Of a stretch of DNA of 64,000 bases, positions 63,083 to 64,000 are shown piece by piece; position 1 is the stretch's first letter, and each line of letters opens with the position of its first letter. This DNA comes from Pontibacter ruber (lineage in GTDB: Bacteria > Bacteroidota > Bacteroidia > Cytophagales > Hymenobacteraceae). A program made the position numbers and the translations under genes. Under the pieces are notes generated by a model. It worked only from the letters and a program-made list of their open reading frames with translations. It was not told where the DNA came from and did not search any database. The stretch is taken from contig NZ_JALPRR010000004.1 of assembly GCF_023630205.1 (NCBI RefSeq), forward strand, positions 434,001 to 498,000. Reading direction: 5' to 3'.

Positions 63083-63727
63083 ATGAAAAGATTATTCTCA
63101 CTGCTGCTGATCGTGTTCACGTTTGTGAACCTGGCGAGCGCGCAGCAAGACCCGAAGGCCGGCAAGATACTGGACCAGATGAGCCAGAAATACAGAGCCA
63201 TGAAAGCCTTTAAGGTAACCTTCGCCCAGACCCTTGAAAACCCATCTGCAAAAGTTAAAGAAACAGTGGAAGGCAACATTCTGGTAAGTGGGCCGAAGTA
63301 CAGGCTGAGTGTAAGTGGCCAGGAGATCATCAACGATGGCAAACTGATGTACACCTACATGAAGGATGTAAACGAAGTAACCATTACGGAGAACGATGCC
63401 GAAGCAGAAGCGATGGCTCCGAGCAAGATCTTCGATATGTATAAGAAAGGCTACAAGTATGCGTATGCCGGCACCGAAACTGAAGGTGGCGTAAAGTATG
63501 ACGTGATCGAGCTGGCACCGGAAGACCGCAACAACCCGGTATTTAAGGTGCGCCTTTATATCAACCAGAAAGATAAGTCGCTTAAGAGCTGGAAGATGTT
63601 CCGTAACAACGGCAGCCGTTATACTTACACCATCAAGAATTTTTCTGCCAACCCAACCTTGGCTTCCGATGCTTTTTCCTTCAACAAGGCAAAGTATAAA
63701 GGAGTGCAGGTAGTAGATTTAAGATAA
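63083..63727 (+). CDS. lolA: Outer membrane lipoprotein carrier protein LolA-like
   Basis: The signal peptide MKRLFSLLLIVFTFVNLASA exports the protein to the periplasm, where LolA carries lipoproteins to the outer membrane. The beta-sheet half-barrel sequence (KVTFAQTLENPSAKVKETVE, GNILVSGPKYRLSVSGQEII) matches the family; the usual LolA hydrophobic cavity residues cannot be judged by eye. It has 214 aa. It lies 23 bases after ftsK and is followed by a terminator, so ftsK-lolA is probably one operon; this pairing occurs widely in Gram-negative bacteria. Confidence 0.93.
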   Translation: MKRLFSLLLIVFTFVNLASAQQDPKAGKILDQMSQKYRAMKAFKVTFAQTLENPSAKVKETVEGNILVSGPKYRLSVSGQEIINDGKLMYTYMKDVNEVTITENDAEAEAMAPSKIFDMYKKGYKYAYAGTETEGGVKYDVIELAPEDRNNPVFKVRLYINQKDKSLKSWKMFRNNGSRYTYTIKNFSANPTLASDAFSFNKAKYKGVQVVDLR

Positions 63728-63745
63728 ACCAACCTTTATGATACT

Positions 63746-63780
63746 AAAAAGAGCTGCTCAGTTTGGGCAGCTCTTTTTGT
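63746..63780 (+). terminator. Terminator of ftsK-lolA
   Basis: AAAAAGAGCTGC at 63746-63757 pairs with GCAGCTCTTTTT at 63767-63778. Confidence 0.92.
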
Positions 63781-63814
63781 TTGTATTCTAAATGGAATCT
63801 GCAGTATGTACCTG

Positions 63815-64000
63815 TTTTGGTCTATCTGCTCTCGCTCGCCTCTGGCGAGTGTGCGCTATCCCTCGGCCTCTGGTCGCTTGTAAGTGTATAAATTTGTTTC
63901 TAAAGCGCTTATTCTTCTTAGTTTGTTCTGGCCAGATTCCATGGCGCGAGCGTCCTCGCTCGTGACGGGCTATCGTGTGGGCCTCTGGCCCAGTTAGATT
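63815..64000. repeat. Intergenic repeat island 5, cut by the window end
   Basis: It contains CTCGCTCGCCTCTGGCGAG (63830-63848), CCTCGGCCTCTGGTCGCTTG, and GGCGCGAGCGTCCTCGCTCG with CTATCGTGTGGGCCTCTGG (63943-63990), the same modules as islands 2 and 4. No gene is seen up to the window end. Confidence 0.8.

Overview
The window looks like a chromosomal segment of a Bacteroidota bacterium, most likely a cytophagalean of the Hymenobacteraceae (a Pontibacter-like organism); the genus is an inference. The grounds are: upstream of many genes a TAnnTTTG -7 box is visible and Shine-Dalgarno sequences are rare; the neighbourhood pyk / IPExxxVDY-type protein / acpP-fabF-rnc is typical of the phylum; atpD-atpC stand apart from the other ATP synthase genes; and single genes are separated by short dispersed repeats. 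No transposase, prophage, CRISPR array or rRNA gene was seen.

Layout. 1-6.3 kb: the end of msrB, a repeat island, small proteins, metG, a STAS-like protein and an MFS transporter. 6.3-9.7 kb: prs-rplY-pth on the minus strand, then a glutathione peroxidase. 9.7-12.3 kb: an SRPBCC protein, tRNA-Gln(TTG), a decayed purL fragment and two uncharacterised genes. 12.6-14.6 kb: atpD-atpC. 14.9-18.1 kb: a family VIII-type serine hydrolase and three lower-GC orphan genes separated by hairpin spacers. 18.2-23.6 kb: a Cys/Met-metabolism PLP enzyme, a pglC-pglD-pglE-like bacillosamine-type glycan operon, ispE and an EamA transporter. 23.6-28.9 kb: lptF/G permease, tgt, a membrane glycosyltransferase overlapping an ECF sigma factor, and rsmG. 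29-31.7 kb: a YheT-type hydrolase, two paralogous lipoproteins and rpsT. 32-39.5 kb: a core block of pyk, IPExxxVDY-type protein, acpP, fabF, rnc, nadE and lgt. 39.5-48.5 kb: accessory genes (beta-propeller, VOC, methyltransferase between direct repeats, MORN lipoprotein, DUF5690 transporter, an orphan, a hydrolase), then cdd and a saccharopine-dehydrogenase-like gene. 49.2-55.8 kb: trmN6, rnhA, marC, a class V aminotransferase, aroQ, xerC/D and a GH20 hexosaminidase. 56.4-63.7 kb: a frameshifted yjgN-like gene with its M48 peptidase partner, pyrD, ftsK and lolA.

Most coding sequence is ordinary housekeeping: translation (metG, pth, rplY, rpsT, tgt, rsmG, tRNA-Gln), nucleotide and cofactor supply (prs, cdd, pyrD, nadE), energy (atpDC, pyk), lipid and envelope biogenesis (acpP, fabF, ispE, lptF/G, lgt, lolA) and chromosome segregation (ftsK, xerC/D).

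The unexplained structure lies mainly outside genes. (1) The heptamer AAGTATA/TATACTT is scattered through spacers and many genes on both strands at far above chance density, and appears to dictate ATA-CTT codons for Ile-Leu in genes that otherwise prefer CTG. (2) Five intergenic islands are mosaics of short hairpin modules. One ~140-bp module occurs three times with conserved outer arms and an inner stem whose sequence changes while pairing is kept. (3) Three orphan genes are each followed by a related imperfect hairpin that resembles an integron attC site, and a methyltransferase gene lies between ~63-bp direct repeats. These are the best candidates for something undescribed.
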